Assembly: GCA_035533095.1 (NCBI GenBank)
Contig: DATLUM010000040.1
Span: forward strand, 62,001-126,000
Direction: 5' to 3'
Origin: Acidimicrobiales bacterium
Lineage (GTDB): Bacteria > Actinomycetota > Acidimicrobiia > Acidimicrobiales > Palsa-688
DNA: 64,000 nucleotides
Shown: in pieces, positions 44,039 through 53,058 of the stretch
How the letters are laid out: each line of letters starts with the position of its first letter
How positions within the stretch are numbered: the first letter of the stretch is position 1
Notes under the pieces: generated by a model
The model's database searches: none
What the model saw: only the letters and a program-made list of their open reading frames with translations
Told to the model about the DNA's origin: nothing
Made by a program: the position numbers and the translations under genes

Positions 44039-45019
44039 ATGCTTTCAGTCGTCCAAGCGGCCGCAGCGCACCCCGCCGAGTCGAGCGCGTCCTCCAACGA
44101 CCGGGGCATCATCCGCCAGATCCTCGTCGACCTCGGTGTGAGCCCCGAGCGGGCCCACACCATGCAGGTCTACCTCATCGGGCCGCTACGCATCCTGCTG
44201 ATCGTCGTGATCGCGCTCATCCTGGCGCGCCTCGTCACCAGGCTCGCCCGGCGACTCGTCGGCTCGCTTCGGCTCATGTCCCCGCTCTTGCGCGCCACGC
44301 CGCGGGGCGAGGACCGCCTCAAGACCCTCGCCAGTGTGTTCGCGTCGGTGTTCAGGGTCGTGATCTGGATCATCGCGGTGTTGACCATCCTCGGGCAACT
44401 GAAGATCAACCTCGTGCCGTTTGTCGCGACAGCGACCGTGATCGGCGCCGCGCTCGGCTTCGGCGCGCAAACCCTCGTAAAGGACTTCCTCTCCGGCGTC
44501 CTCATCCTCGCCGAGGATCAGTACGGGGTGGGGGACAGCATCGTGGTCGGCTCGGGTCCGAATGCCACGTCGGGAACCGTCGAAGGCGTGAACCTGCGGA
44601 CCACCCGGGTGCGCGGAGTCGACGGCGTCGTGTGGTACGTGCCCAACGGCGAGATCCGCACCGTAGGCAACAACACCGAGAGCGACAGCCAGGCGATCGT
44701 CGACGTGGTCGTCCCGCACGGCACGGACCTTCAGGCTGCCGGGCGGGCCGCGGAGCAGGCGGCGCGGGAGCTAGCGGGCGAGCCTGCATGGAAAGGCGTG
44801 TTCGTGGGCGATCCCACGTTCGCGGGGGTGCAGGCGACCGACCACGATGGCGCGACGTTGCGGATCATGGCGTGGACGCAGCCGGGGCAGCACTTCCGGG
44901 CATGCCGCCAGTTGAGGCTGCGCATCCTCGAGAGGTTGCGCCAATCCGGGCTTGCGTGGGCCGACGCGGTGCCGGTCCCACCACCGGCCGTTCCGGGTGA
45001 TAGTCCGGACGAAAGCTGA
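44039..45019 (+). CDS. Small-conductance mechanosensitive channel (MscS family)
   Basis: 326 residues. Transmembrane helices lie about residues 45-65 (YLIGPLRILLIVVIALILA) and 100-150. The pore helix and beta domain are marked by LGFGAQTLVKDFLSGVLILAEDQYGVGDSIVV and VWYVPNGEIRTVGNNTESDSQAIVDVVV. MscS channels open under membrane tension during osmotic downshock. It is divergent from the rpmH operon. Confidence 0.9.
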   Translation: MLSVVQAAAAHPAESSASSNDRGIIRQILVDLGVSPERAHTMQVYLIGPLRILLIVVIALILARLVTRLARRLVGSLRLMSPLLRATPRGEDRLKTLASVFASVFRVVIWIIAVLTILGQLKINLVPFVATATVIGAALGFGAQTLVKDFLSGVLILAEDQYGVGDSIVVGSGPNATSGTVEGVNLRTTRVRGVDGVVWYVPNGEIRTVGNNTESDSQAIVDVVVPHGTDLQAAGRAAEQAARELAGEPAWKGVFVGDPTFAGVQATDHDGATLRIMAWTQPGQHFRACRQLRLRILERLRQSGLAWADAVPVPPPAVPGDSPDES

Positions 45020-45111
45020 TCTGGCCGGTCGCCTTTTGCGCCGTGGCGCGGTAGGTTGGCCTCGGCGACTTTGAATCAGGACAATCCAAGGCAAGCAACA
45101 GGAGGAACCAC

Positions 45112-45747
45112 ATGGCGCTGCAATTGGGCGATGAAGCCCCCGACTTCACCGCTGATACCACCGAAGGGACCATCAACTTCCACGAGTGGCTGGGCGACAA
45201 GTGGGGAGTCCTCTTCTCGCACCCGAAGGACTTCACTCCGGTCTGCACGACCGAGCTCGGCACCGTCGCCAAACTGAAGGGCGAGTTCGACAAGCGCAAT
45301 GCGAAGGTCATCGCGGTCAGCGTCGACCCCATCGACTCGCACAAGGGTTGGGTTCCCGACATCAACGAGACCCAGGGCACCACGGTGAACTTCCCGATCA
45401 TCGCCGACCCGGACCGCAAGGTCGCCGACCTTTACGGCATGATCCATCCCAACGCGTCGGACACCGTCACCGTGCGGTCGGTGTTCATCGTCGGCCCCGA
45501 CAAGAAGGTCAAGCTCACCCTCACCTACCCGCAGTCCACCGGCCGCAACTTCCAGGAAATCCTGCGCGTGCTGGACTCCCTCCAGTTGACGTCCAAGTAC
45601 TCGGTGTCCACGCCGGCCGACTGGAAGGACGGCGAGGACGTGATCATCTCCGGCGCCGTCTCCGACGACGAGGCCAAGGAGAAGTTTCCCAAGGGCTGGA
45701 CCGCACCGCGGCCCTACCTGCGCATCACTCCTCAGCCCAACAAGTAA
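45112..45747 (+). CDS. 1-Cys peroxiredoxin (Prx6-like)
   Basis: 211 residues. The peroxidatic Cys is in FSHPKDFTPVCTTELG; the protein has the long C-terminal domain of the Prx6 class (WKDGEDVIISGAVSDDEAKEKFPKGW) and no obvious resolving Cys. It reduces hydroperoxides. The ATG at 45112 has AGGAGGA upstream. A 12-bp-stem terminator hairpin follows at 45772-45803. Confidence 0.93.
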   Translation: MALQLGDEAPDFTADTTEGTINFHEWLGDKWGVLFSHPKDFTPVCTTELGTVAKLKGEFDKRNAKVIAVSVDPIDSHKGWVPDINETQGTTVNFPIIADPDRKVADLYGMIHPNASDTVTVRSVFIVGPDKKVKLTLTYPQSTGRNFQEILRVLDSLQLTSKYSVSTPADWKDGEDVIISGAVSDDEAKEKFPKGWTAPRPYLRITPQPNK

Positions 45748-45771
45748 TCAGCACCACCAGCAACTCAGAGT

Positions 45772-45803
45772 GACGGCGCCGGCGGGATACTGCCGGCGCC
45801 GTC
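45772..45803 (+). terminator. Hairpin terminator after the peroxiredoxin gene
   Basis: GACGGCGCCGGC and GCCGGCGCCGTC form a perfect 12-bp stem with an 8-nt loop, 25 nt after the TAA stop. No T-run. Confidence 0.65.
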
Positions 45804-45872
45804 GCAATTGTCGGTTACACCCGGCATGGGGATAGCCTTTCCGCTGTAACGGCGCGTGACCAAGGAGATCCG

Positions 45873-47063
45873 ATGCCCTCTGCCGTAATCGTCGATGCAG
45901 TGCGCACCCCCGGCGGTAAGCGCCACGGCAAGCTGTCCGGCTGGCACTCAGTCGACCTCGCTGCCGAGACGCTGAAGGCGCTGGCCGCACGCAACGACCT
46001 CGACCCCGGGATCGTCGACGACGTGATCCTCGGCTGCGTCATGCAGGTCGGCGCCCAGGCGGTCAACATCGCCCGCAACGTGGTCCTCGCCGCCGGGTAC
46101 CCGGAGTCGGTCCCGGGCACCACGGTTGACCGCCAGTGCGGCTCTTCGCAGCAGGCGGTTCACTTCGCCGCGCAGGGTGTGATGGCCGGCGCCTACGACG
46201 TGGTCATCGCCGGTGGTGTCGAGGTGATGAGCCTCGTGCCTATGGGCGCGAGCATCGGCCAGGGTGTCGGGCTGCCGTTCGGGCCCACGGTGGGCATGCG
46301 CTACGCAGAGGTCGGCGGCCTCGTCCCGCAGGGCATCTCGGCGGAGATGATCGCCGAGAAGTGGGGTCTGTCGCGCGAGGACCTCGACCGGTTCAGCGCC
46401 CAGAGCCACCAGCGCGCCGCCCGCGCCACCGCCGAGGGCCGCTTCGAGCGTGAGATCCTGCCCGTCGCCACCAAGCACAAGGACAAGGAGACCGGAAAGG
46501 TCACCGAGTCCGGCGAGGCGGTGACCGCGGACGAAGGCATTCGCCCCGACACCACCGTCGAGACGCTCGCCAAGCTGAAGCCGTCGTTCAAGCCGGATGG
46601 CAAGATCACCGCCGGCAACAGCTCGCAGATCACCGACGGTGCGTCTGCGGTGCTGATCATGAGCGAGGAGAAGGCGTCCTCCCTCGGGCTCACCCCCCGC
46701 GCCAGGTTCCACTCGTTCGCCGTCGCGGCCGACGACCCGCAGATCATGCTGACGGCCCCCATCCCCGCCACCTCGAAGGTCCTCGAGCGGGCGAAGCTCG
46801 CCATCGACGACATCGACCTGGTCGAGATCAACGAGGCGTTCGCCCCGGTCGTCCTGGCGTGGGAGAAGGAGCACCACCCGGACATGGAACGGGTCAACGT
46901 CAACGGCGGCGCCATTGCCCTCGGCCATCCGCTCGGCTGCTCCGGAGCCAAGCTCATGGCAACTCTGCTCAACGAACTCGAGCGCACAGGCGGCCGCTAC
47001 GGCCTCCAGACCATGTGCGAGGGCGGCGGCATGGCCAACGCCACGATTATCGAGAGGCTCTAG
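45873..47063 (+). CDS. Acetyl-CoA acyltransferase (thiolase)
   Basis: 396 residues. The nucleophilic Cys is in VDRQCGSSQQAVHFAAQGV, the catalytic His in NVNGGAIALGHPLGCSGAK, and the second Cys in CEGGGMANATIIE. The spacing and sequence fit a degradative FadA-type thiolase, which cleaves 3-ketoacyl-CoA to acetyl-CoA and a shortened acyl-CoA. The ATG at 45873 has AAGGAG upstream. No FadB-type partner is adjacent. Confidence 0.92.
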   Translation: MPSAVIVDAVRTPGGKRHGKLSGWHSVDLAAETLKALAARNDLDPGIVDDVILGCVMQVGAQAVNIARNVVLAAGYPESVPGTTVDRQCGSSQQAVHFAAQGVMAGAYDVVIAGGVEVMSLVPMGASIGQGVGLPFGPTVGMRYAEVGGLVPQGISAEMIAEKWGLSREDLDRFSAQSHQRAARATAEGRFEREILPVATKHKDKETGKVTESGEAVTADEGIRPDTTVETLAKLKPSFKPDGKITAGNSSQITDGASAVLIMSEEKASSLGLTPRARFHSFAVAADDPQIMLTAPIPATSKVLERAKLAIDDIDLVEINEAFAPVVLAWEKEHHPDMERVNVNGGAIALGHPLGCSGAKLMATLLNELERTGGRYGLQTMCEGGGMANATIIERL

Positions 47064-47102
47064 GCATCGAGAGGCTCAGCGCCTCAGCAAGTCGATAGCA
47101 GA

Positions 47103-47153
47103 AAGTAGTCCCCAGCTTTCTCCACAGGCTGGGGACTACTTACATATATGTAA
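47103..47153. terminator. Bidirectional hairpin plus AT-rich palindrome
   Basis: AAGTAGTCCCCAGC (47103-47116) and GCTGGGGACTACTT (47128-47141) make a perfect 14-bp stem, followed at once by the 14-nt palindrome TTACATATATGTAA (47140-47153). It lies between the ends of convergent thiolase and crgA genes, so it most likely terminates both. Confidence 0.7.
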
Positions 47154-47169
47154 CTATTCCGTAACCCGT

Positions 47170-47502
47170 TCAGTGGTATCTGGTAGCCGCGATGAAACCG
47201 GCGACGATCAGGCCCAGGCCCAGCAGCAGGTACCAGTTGTTGGCACCGCCGGGCAGCAGTCCGAGGTAGTTGAGCAGGATGCAGATCAGGCCGAGCCCGA
47301 AGAAGGTGAGGATGAGCACCGGCACCCACCACGGGCTCGAGCGGAACTCGCGGGGGATCGGCGCGGTGTAGCGCCCGCCCGCCGGCGTGGTCCGCCCGCT
47401 GGCACCCGCCGTCGTGCGCCCGCCGGTACCGGCCGACCCGCGCCTGACGGGGCCTCCCTTGGGTGTGACGCGCCCGGGAGCGTCCTTGGTCTTCCTCGGC
47501 AT
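47170..47502 (-). CDS. crgA: Cell division protein CrgA
   Basis: 110 residues. A basic, Gly/Thr/Arg-rich N-terminal half is followed by SSPWWVPVLILTFFGLGLICILLNYL and NWYLLLGLGLIVAGFIAATRYH, the two-helix CrgA signature. In actinobacteria CrgA coordinates FtsZ-ring placement and peptidoglycan synthesis, interacting with PBPs. It lies next to the pknB-pbpA-rodA operon, as in mycobacteria and Streptomyces. ATG start at 47502. Confidence 0.92.
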   Translation of the reverse strand: MPRKTKDAPGRVTPKGGPVRRGSAGTGGRTTAGASGRTTPAGGRYTAPIPREFRSSPWWVPVLILTFFGLGLICILLNYLGLLPGGANNWYLLLGLGLIVAGFIAATRYH

Positions 47503-47522
47503 ACCTCGACTCTAGGTGGCGG

Positions 47523-47528
47523 TAGGGT
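47523..47528 (+). promoter_or_regulatory. -10-like TAGGGT for a leaderless trpG-type message
   Basis: TAGGGT ends 6 nt before GTG 47535 in the 32-nt gap from crgA; there is no Shine-Dalgarno. Confidence 0.45.
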
Positions 47529-47534
47529 GCCGGC

Positions 47535-48170
47535 GTGCAGCACGGCGTGGCGCGGATCCTGGTCGTCGACAACTACGACTCGTTCGTCTACAACCTGGTC
47601 CAGTACCTCGGCCAGCTGGGAGCCGAGCCGCTCGTGTACCGCAACGACGCCATCGACGCCGCCACCGCCGCCTCGCTCCAGCCGGACGGGCTGCTGGTAT
47701 CGCCCGGGCCGGGGCGCCCGGAGAGCGCCGGCGCCAGCTGCGAGCTGATCGAGAGCCTGGCATTGGCTGTACCGGTGCTCGGCGTGTGCCTCGGCCACCA
47801 GTGCATCGGGGCCGTCTACGGCGCCGAGATCGTCCGCAACCAGGTGATGCACGGCAAGGCTTCCGAGGTGACCCACGACGGCCGTGGGGTCTTCGCCGGC
47901 CTTCCCGATCCGCTCACCGCGGCGCGCTACCACTCGCTGGTGGTCGAGCGCGCCACCGTCCCGCCGGCGCTCGAGGTCTCGGCGTGGACCGAGGACGGGG
48001 TGGTCATGGGGCTTCGCCATCGCGAGCTGCGCGTCGAGGGGGTCCAGTTCCACCCCGAGTCGATCATCACCGGCGGCGGCCACCGTTTGCTGGCCAACTG
48101 GCTCTCCGCGTGCGGCCAGGCGGTCCCGCCCGACGTCGTCGCCGGCGCCGAGGCCTCGATCAGCGCCTAG
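47535..48170 (+). CDS. Class I glutamine amidotransferase (TrpG/PabA type)
   Basis: 211 residues. RILVVDNYDSFVYNLVQYLG, the nucleophile GVCLGHQ and the His/Glu pair in VQFHPESI are intact, so it should release ammonia from glutamine. Its partner would be anthranilate or aminodeoxychorismate synthase component I, not in this window. Beside pknB it occupies the trpG position of mycobacteria. It starts at GTG 47535 (or GTG 47547). The stop overlaps the convergent pknB stop by 4 nt. Confidence 0.9.
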   Translation: MQHGVARILVVDNYDSFVYNLVQYLGQLGAEPLVYRNDAIDAATAASLQPDGLLVSPGPGRPESAGASCELIESLALAVPVLGVCLGHQCIGAVYGAEIVRNQVMHGKASEVTHDGRGVFAGLPDPLTAARYHSLVVERATVPPALEVSAWTEDGVVMGLRHRELRVEGVQFHPESIITGGGHRLLANWLSACGQAVPPDVVAGAEASISA

Positions 48171-50206
48171 CCGGGGGGGACCGGCGTCGATGTCGTAGTG
48201 GTCGGCAGGGGGCCCTGGTACTGGCCGACGTAGATCGTGACCGCGGAACCCTGGCTTACGGTCTGGCCCGCCTGTGGGTTCTGCTGCTGGACGATCCCGT
48301 CCTTGTCCGGGCGCGTAACCGCCACGTCGACGACGTTGGCCTGCAACCCGGCGTTGGTCAGGTCCTGCTGTGCCCGGCTCTGGGTCTCACCGACGACGTT
48401 CGGCACCGTGACCTGCTGGGGCCCGCTCGAGACGTACACCGTCACGGTGGATCCCACCGGAACTGTGGCTCCCGCCGGCGGGTCGGTCCGCGTCACGAGG
48501 CCCGCCTGGACCGACGAGGACGGTTCGCTCGCCTGCTTGACGTTGAGGCCCAGCTGGCCGAGCGCCTGGCCCGCCTGTCCGGGGGATTGGTTGACGAGTG
48601 AGGGGATCTGCACCTGCTGCTTCCCGCTGGAGACGATCAGCTGCACCGCGGCGCCCTTGCCGGCGGTCTGGCCAGCCGGCGGGTTGGTCCCGATCACGAT
48701 TCCCTGGTCGACGGTGTTCGAGTTTTGCTGCGTGACGTTCACGGTGAATCCCGCCTGCTTCAAGATCGCGGTGGCCTGATCCTGGGTCTTGCCGGCGACA
48801 TCGGGGATCTGGACCGGCGTCGGGCCGGTGCTGACGAGCAGTACCACGGGCGAGTCGCTCTTCACCGATGTGCCGCCCGGTGGCTGGGTGCCGATGGCGT
48901 CACCCGACTGGTATTGGGAGCTCGCCTGGTTCTTCTCGCTCACCTTCGTGAAGCCCATTTGCTGCAGCTCGCTGAGTGCGCTCGACGCCGGCTTGCCGGC
49001 GAGGTCCGATGGGACGGTGAGGGTCTTGGCCGAAGCATCCCACCAGCCTTGAGAACGACCGAGGAAGAAGATCCCCACGCCGATCAGCACCAGCACGATC
49101 GCGGCGATCGCAGCGTAGGTCCAAGCCCGCCGATCGCCAGGCTCATCGCCCGAGCCCCACCCGCCCGCACCAGGCACGCCGGCGCCGCCGACGGTGGTGA
49201 CGGGCATGGCCGCCGTGCCTCCGGCGGCGGGCTGGACGCGGGTAGCGCCGGCGGGGTCACCCCCGAATGCCGCACCGCCACCGGCTGCACCGGCTCCTGC
49301 GAGCGCCGCTCCCACGAGGCCGCCGGCCGCAGCGGCACCCACGGCGCTGCCGACCCTTGTGATGTCGCTCGCCGCCATCACCGGTTGGCCGTTGGCGAAG
49401 CGGATCAGGTCGGCTCGGAGTTCCTCGGCTGTCTGGTAGCGGTTCTCCGGTTGCTTCTCGAGGCACTTCAACACGATCGCCTCGAACGCCGCCGGGATTG
49501 CCGGGTTGACGGTGCGCGGCGGTGGCGGCGGCTCCTTCACGTGCTTGTAGGCGATGGACACCGGGCTGTCCCCGGCGAAGGGCGCCCGCCCGGCCACCAT
49601 CTCGTAGAGCACGACGCCGAGCGAGTACACGTCGCTCCTCGGATCCACTCCGTAGCCCTGCGCCTGCTCGGGTGAGAAATACGTGGCGGTGCCCATCACG
49701 GACCCCGTCTGGGTCAGGTCCTCGGAGGTGCCGATCGCGCGTGCGATGCCGAAGTCGGCGACCTTCACCTGGCCGGAGTTGTCGATGAGCACGTTGCCGG
49801 GCTTGACGTCCCGGTGGATCACACCGCGGCGGTGCGCGAAGTCCAGCGCGGCCGCCACGTCGGCTCCGATGGCCGCGGCGCGAACCGGGTCGAGCGCGCC
49901 GTCGCGAAGCATCGACGAGAGCGTGCGCCCGTCGACATACTCCATGACGATGAAGTAGGTGTTCTCCCCCTGGCCCCAGTCGTAGATCGAGACGATGTGC
50001 GGGTGGGTGAGGTTCGCCGCCGCCTTCGCCTCCCGGCGGAACCGCTCGACGAATGCCCTGTCCACAGACAGTTCCGGGAACAGCACCTTCAAAGCGACCG
50101 GCCGGTCGAGCAGCAGGTCGCGCGCCAGGTACACCTGGGCCATCCCGCCCCGGGCTATGTGGTTGACCAGCTGGTAGCGGTCGCTGAAAACCTGCTGCTC
50201 CTGCAT
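48167..50206 (-). CDS. pknB: Ser/Thr protein kinase PknB with four PASTA repeats
   Basis: 679 residues. The kinase domain (about 10-275) has VALKVL, HRDVKPGNVLI, ADFGIAR and the activation loop TQTGSVMGTATYFSPEQ. An Ala/Gly-rich juxtamembrane region, one transmembrane helix (AAIAAIVLVLIGVGIFFLG, about 365-385) and four PASTA repeats (starting near TVPSDLAGKPASSAL, QIPDVAGKTQDQA, QIPSLVNQSPGQA and TVPNVVGETQSRA) follow. It senses muropeptides/lipid II and phosphorylates division and wall proteins. It is the last gene of the fhaA operon; the usual pknA partner is missing. Confidence 0.97.
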   Translation of the reverse strand: MQEQQVFSDRYQLVNHIARGGMAQVYLARDLLLDRPVALKVLFPELSVDRAFVERFRREAKAAANLTHPHIVSIYDWGQGENTYFIVMEYVDGRTLSSMLRDGALDPVRAAAIGADVAAALDFAHRRGVIHRDVKPGNVLIDNSGQVKVADFGIARAIGTSEDLTQTGSVMGTATYFSPEQAQGYGVDPRSDVYSLGVVLYEMVAGRAPFAGDSPVSIAYKHVKEPPPPPRTVNPAIPAAFEAIVLKCLEKQPENRYQTAEELRADLIRFANGQPVMAASDITRVGSAVGAAAAGGLVGAALAGAGAAGGGAAFGGDPAGATRVQPAAGGTAAMPVTTVGGAGVPGAGGWGSGDEPGDRRAWTYAAIAAIVLVLIGVGIFFLGRSQGWWDASAKTLTVPSDLAGKPASSALSELQQMGFTKVSEKNQASSQYQSGDAIGTQPPGGTSVKSDSPVVLLVSTGPTPVQIPDVAGKTQDQATAILKQAGFTVNVTQQNSNTVDQGIVIGTNPPAGQTAGKGAAVQLIVSSGKQQVQIPSLVNQSPGQAGQALGQLGLNVKQASEPSSSVQAGLVTRTDPPAGATVPVGSTVTVYVSSGPQQVTVPNVVGETQSRAQQDLTNAGLQANVVDVAVTRPDKDGIVQQQNPQAGQTVSQGSAVTIYVGQYQGPLPTTTTSTPVPPG

Positions 50207-50239
50207 TCGGCTCCTGAGCCTAAGGGGCGAGTGGTGGGG

Positions 50240-51721
50240 TCATGGGGTCGCCTTCGCGGTGCTGAGGTAGGCCTGAATCAGCGCCTTTGCGATAGGCGCG
50301 GCGAGCGTCCCGCCCTGGTACTCGTTTTGGGACGGCTGGTCGGGGATGAGCACGGCGACCGCGATCTGGGGGTCCTGCGCGGGGGCGAACGCGGCGAACC
50401 ACGCGTCGATCTTGTTGGTACCGGTCTGCGCGGTCCCGGTCTTCGCTGCCACCTGGATGCCGGGGATCCGCGCTGCGGCACCGGTCCCGTTGGGGGAATT
50501 GACGACCGACAGCATCAACTGGGTGACCTGCGCAGCTGTCGCAGTGGAAGTCGCCTGCAACCAGGGTTTGGGCTGGTAGGTGCTGACCACCTGATTCTGC
50601 GCATTCGTCACCTTGTCGAGCACGTGGGGCGTCATGATCGTCCCCCCGTCCGCGATCGCCGAAGCAACGAGCGCCATCTCCAGCGGCGTCGCCTGCACGT
50701 CCTGCTGGCCGATCGCGGAGTAGGCGAGACCCGGCAGGTCGTGAGTGAAGGCGTCCGCAGTGGGGAACGTCGACTGCGCGGCGAAGGGAAGGTCGACCGG
50801 CGGTGTCTGGCCAAAGCCGAAGCTGTGCGCCTCCGCGTACAACGACCCTGCACCCAGGTCCAGGCCGATCTGCCCGAAACCGCTGTTGCACGACACCGTG
50901 AACAACTGCATCAGCTGCCCCCCGCAGCGCTCGCCGGCGAAGTTGTGCAACAGGTTGGTCGTCTGGGGCAGAATAAGCGCGGAGAGCACCGGGTACGTCT
51001 TGGTCACCAGAGAGGGTTGGTGGTCGAACACCGCGGACGAGGTGACGATCTTGAAAGTCGAACCGGGGAACCAGCGCTGCCGGTAGACGCCCGGCGAGAG
51101 CACGCCGCCGGGTACCGCTTGGAGCGCCTTGTACGCGGCCTGTACCTGCTGGAGGTTGTGCGAGCTCAGCTGGTTGGGATCGAACGTGGGGTTGGAGTAC
51201 ATCGCGAGGATCGCGCCCGTCTTGGGGTTCAGCGCGACAACTGAGCCGATCCGCCCGGCGAGCTCCTTCTGAGCGAGGGTCTGGAGCTTGTCGAGGACGG
51301 TCAAAGTGAGCGACTGGCTCTTGTCGTGGTTGGAGAACAGTTGTTGCAGACCGCTGAGGCTCGTGGGCAGGTGGAAGGGACTGCTCCCTCCGGTGAGGAC
51401 CTTGTCGTAGGTCCGTTCGACGCCGTCGGCGCCGTAGGTAAACGACCAGAAGCCGGTGATCTGCTCGAACAACGGTCCTGCCGGGTACTGGCGCAGGTAC
51501 TTGAACTGATCGGGTGCCGGCGCCGACGTCGCGAGCGTGACCCCGTCGGCGGAGACGATGTCACCGCGCTTGGCGGTGTACTCGCGCACGACCGCCCTGC
51601 CGTTGAGCGGATTGGACTCGAGCGCCTTGGCGTGCACGACCTGCAGGTAGTTGAGCTGCAGGAACAGTGCCACGAAGAGCACGATCATCCCGAGGCCGAC
51701 GAGACGAATCTGGCGGTTCAC
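50240..51721 (-). CDS. pbpA: Class B penicillin-binding protein PbpA
   Basis: 493 residues. One N-terminal transmembrane helix (LVGLGMIVLFVALFLQLNYL), then the dimerisation domain and a transpeptidase with STFK, SCN and KTGTA motifs. It cross-links peptidoglycan in partnership with the SEDS glycosyltransferase encoded just upstream (4-nt overlap with rodA). The position and length match Rv0016c-type PbpA. Confidence 0.95.
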   Translation of the reverse strand: MNRQIRLVGLGMIVLFVALFLQLNYLQVVHAKALESNPLNGRAVVREYTAKRGDIVSADGVTLATSAPAPDQFKYLRQYPAGPLFEQITGFWSFTYGADGVERTYDKVLTGGSSPFHLPTSLSGLQQLFSNHDKSQSLTLTVLDKLQTLAQKELAGRIGSVVALNPKTGAILAMYSNPTFDPNQLSSHNLQQVQAAYKALQAVPGGVLSPGVYRQRWFPGSTFKIVTSSAVFDHQPSLVTKTYPVLSALILPQTTNLLHNFAGERCGGQLMQLFTVSCNSGFGQIGLDLGAGSLYAEAHSFGFGQTPPVDLPFAAQSTFPTADAFTHDLPGLAYSAIGQQDVQATPLEMALVASAIADGGTIMTPHVLDKVTNAQNQVVSTYQPKPWLQATSTATAAQVTQLMLSVVNSPNGTGAAARIPGIQVAAKTGTAQTGTNKIDAWFAAFAPAQDPQIAVAVLIPDQPSQNEYQGGTLAAPIAKALIQAYLSTAKATP

Positions 51722-53058
51722 GCGCTGACCGCCTCCATGATCGGAGCCGGAGCCGGCAGCGTCTCGGTGTCATGAGAAAGACGCAGCAGTAGCGCGAGCA
51801 GGATGTAGTTGGCGATCAGCGACGAGCCGCCGTAGGACACGAAGGGGAGCGTGATGCCGGTGAGCGGAATGAGCCGGGTGACCCCGCCGACGATCACGAA
51901 GGTCTGCACCCCGATGATGAGGGACAAGCCGGTGGCGAGCAGCTTCTCGAAGGGTCGCTCGCAGCGCACCGCGACGCGCAGACCCGTGCCGACCATCAGC
52001 AGGTAACCGAACAGGAGCGCGGCGGCGCCTATCAGCCCGAGCTCGTCGGCGATCACCGCGAAGATCAGGTCGGTCGATGCTTCGGGGATGTGAGCGGCAT
52101 TGCTCTGCCCGGGACCCTCGCCGAAGATCCCGCCGGCAGCTATCGCGAACCACCCCTGGATCAGCTGGTAGCCGCTCGTGTTGGAGTGCGCCCACGGGTC
52201 CAGCCAGCCGCTGATGCGCGAACGGGTGTGGCCGATCACCTTCAGCGCGAGAACCGAGCCGACCGCGAAGAGACCGGCCCCGAGGCCCAGGTAGTAGTGC
52301 CGGCCGGTGGCGACCCACAGCATCCCGATGAACAACGCGAAGAAGAGGAATGAAGAGCCCAGGTCGTTTTCCGCGAAGAAGATGACCAGCGAGAGCCCCC
52401 ACGCGACGAGGATCGGTGCCAGGTACCGCGGGTCGAGTACCAAGAATCGTCCGATTCGCCGCGTGCCCTGGCTGAGCAGGTCGGCGCGCTCGACCATGAT
52501 CGAGGCGAAGAAGATGGCCAGCGCCAGTTTGGCGATCTCGCCCGGCTGGAAGTTGAACGACCCGAGGTGGATCCACAACCGCGCCCCATTGATGTTCTCG
52601 CCGATGCCGGGAACCAGGGGAAGCAGCAGCAGGCCGATTCCGAGGAACGCGAAGCTGTAGCGGTAGCGCTCGAGATCCCTGCCGCGGCGCACCAGCAGGA
52701 GCGTGCCGATGAAGCAGCCAATGCCGATAGCGGTCCACACGGCCTGCAACCGGGCTTCGTGGTTTGACAACCGTGCGATGAATACGTAGCCGATGCCGTT
52801 GAGAAGCCCCGCTGTGGGAAGCAGGATCGGGTCTGCGTTCGGCGCGAGCCGTCTCACCGCGAAGTGCGCGGCGAAGATCAGGGCGAAGATGATTATCAGG
52901 AACGGCCCGATGTTCGCAGGGAGGTTGCCAGCCTTGCCCAGCCCTGCGAGGGCGTACAGGCCGCCGGTGAGCATCACGGCGAGGATGATGAGCCCGAGCT
53001 CGGTGCGCCGCCTCGCAGGCACTCGTCTCACGCCGCCGGCGGCGAGCTTGCGCCTCAC
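51718..53058 (-). CDS. rodA: SEDS family peptidoglycan glycosyltransferase RodA
   Basis: 446 residues, about ten to twelve transmembrane helices. SEDS motifs include GLLNGIGYVFIARLS, NFQPGEIAKLALAIFFAS, ENDLGSSFLFFALFIGMLWVA, GWFAIAAGGIFGEGPGQSN, DLIFAVIADELGLIG and LPFVSYGGSSLIANYILL. It polymerises lipid II with PbpA. It overlaps pstP at its start and pbpA at its end by 4 nt each, giving coupled translation. Confidence 0.96.
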   Translation of the reverse strand: MRRKLAAGGVRRVPARRRTELGLIILAVMLTGGLYALAGLGKAGNLPANIGPFLIIIFALIFAAHFAVRRLAPNADPILLPTAGLLNGIGYVFIARLSNHEARLQAVWTAIGIGCFIGTLLLVRRGRDLERYRYSFAFLGIGLLLLPLVPGIGENINGARLWIHLGSFNFQPGEIAKLALAIFFASIMVERADLLSQGTRRIGRFLVLDPRYLAPILVAWGLSLVIFFAENDLGSSFLFFALFIGMLWVATGRHYYLGLGAGLFAVGSVLALKVIGHTRSRISGWLDPWAHSNTSGYQLIQGWFAIAAGGIFGEGPGQSNAAHIPEASTDLIFAVIADELGLIGAAALLFGYLLMVGTGLRVAVRCERPFEKLLATGLSLIIGVQTFVIVGGVTRLIPLTGITLPFVSYGGSSLIANYILLALLLRLSHDTETLPAPAPIMEAVSA

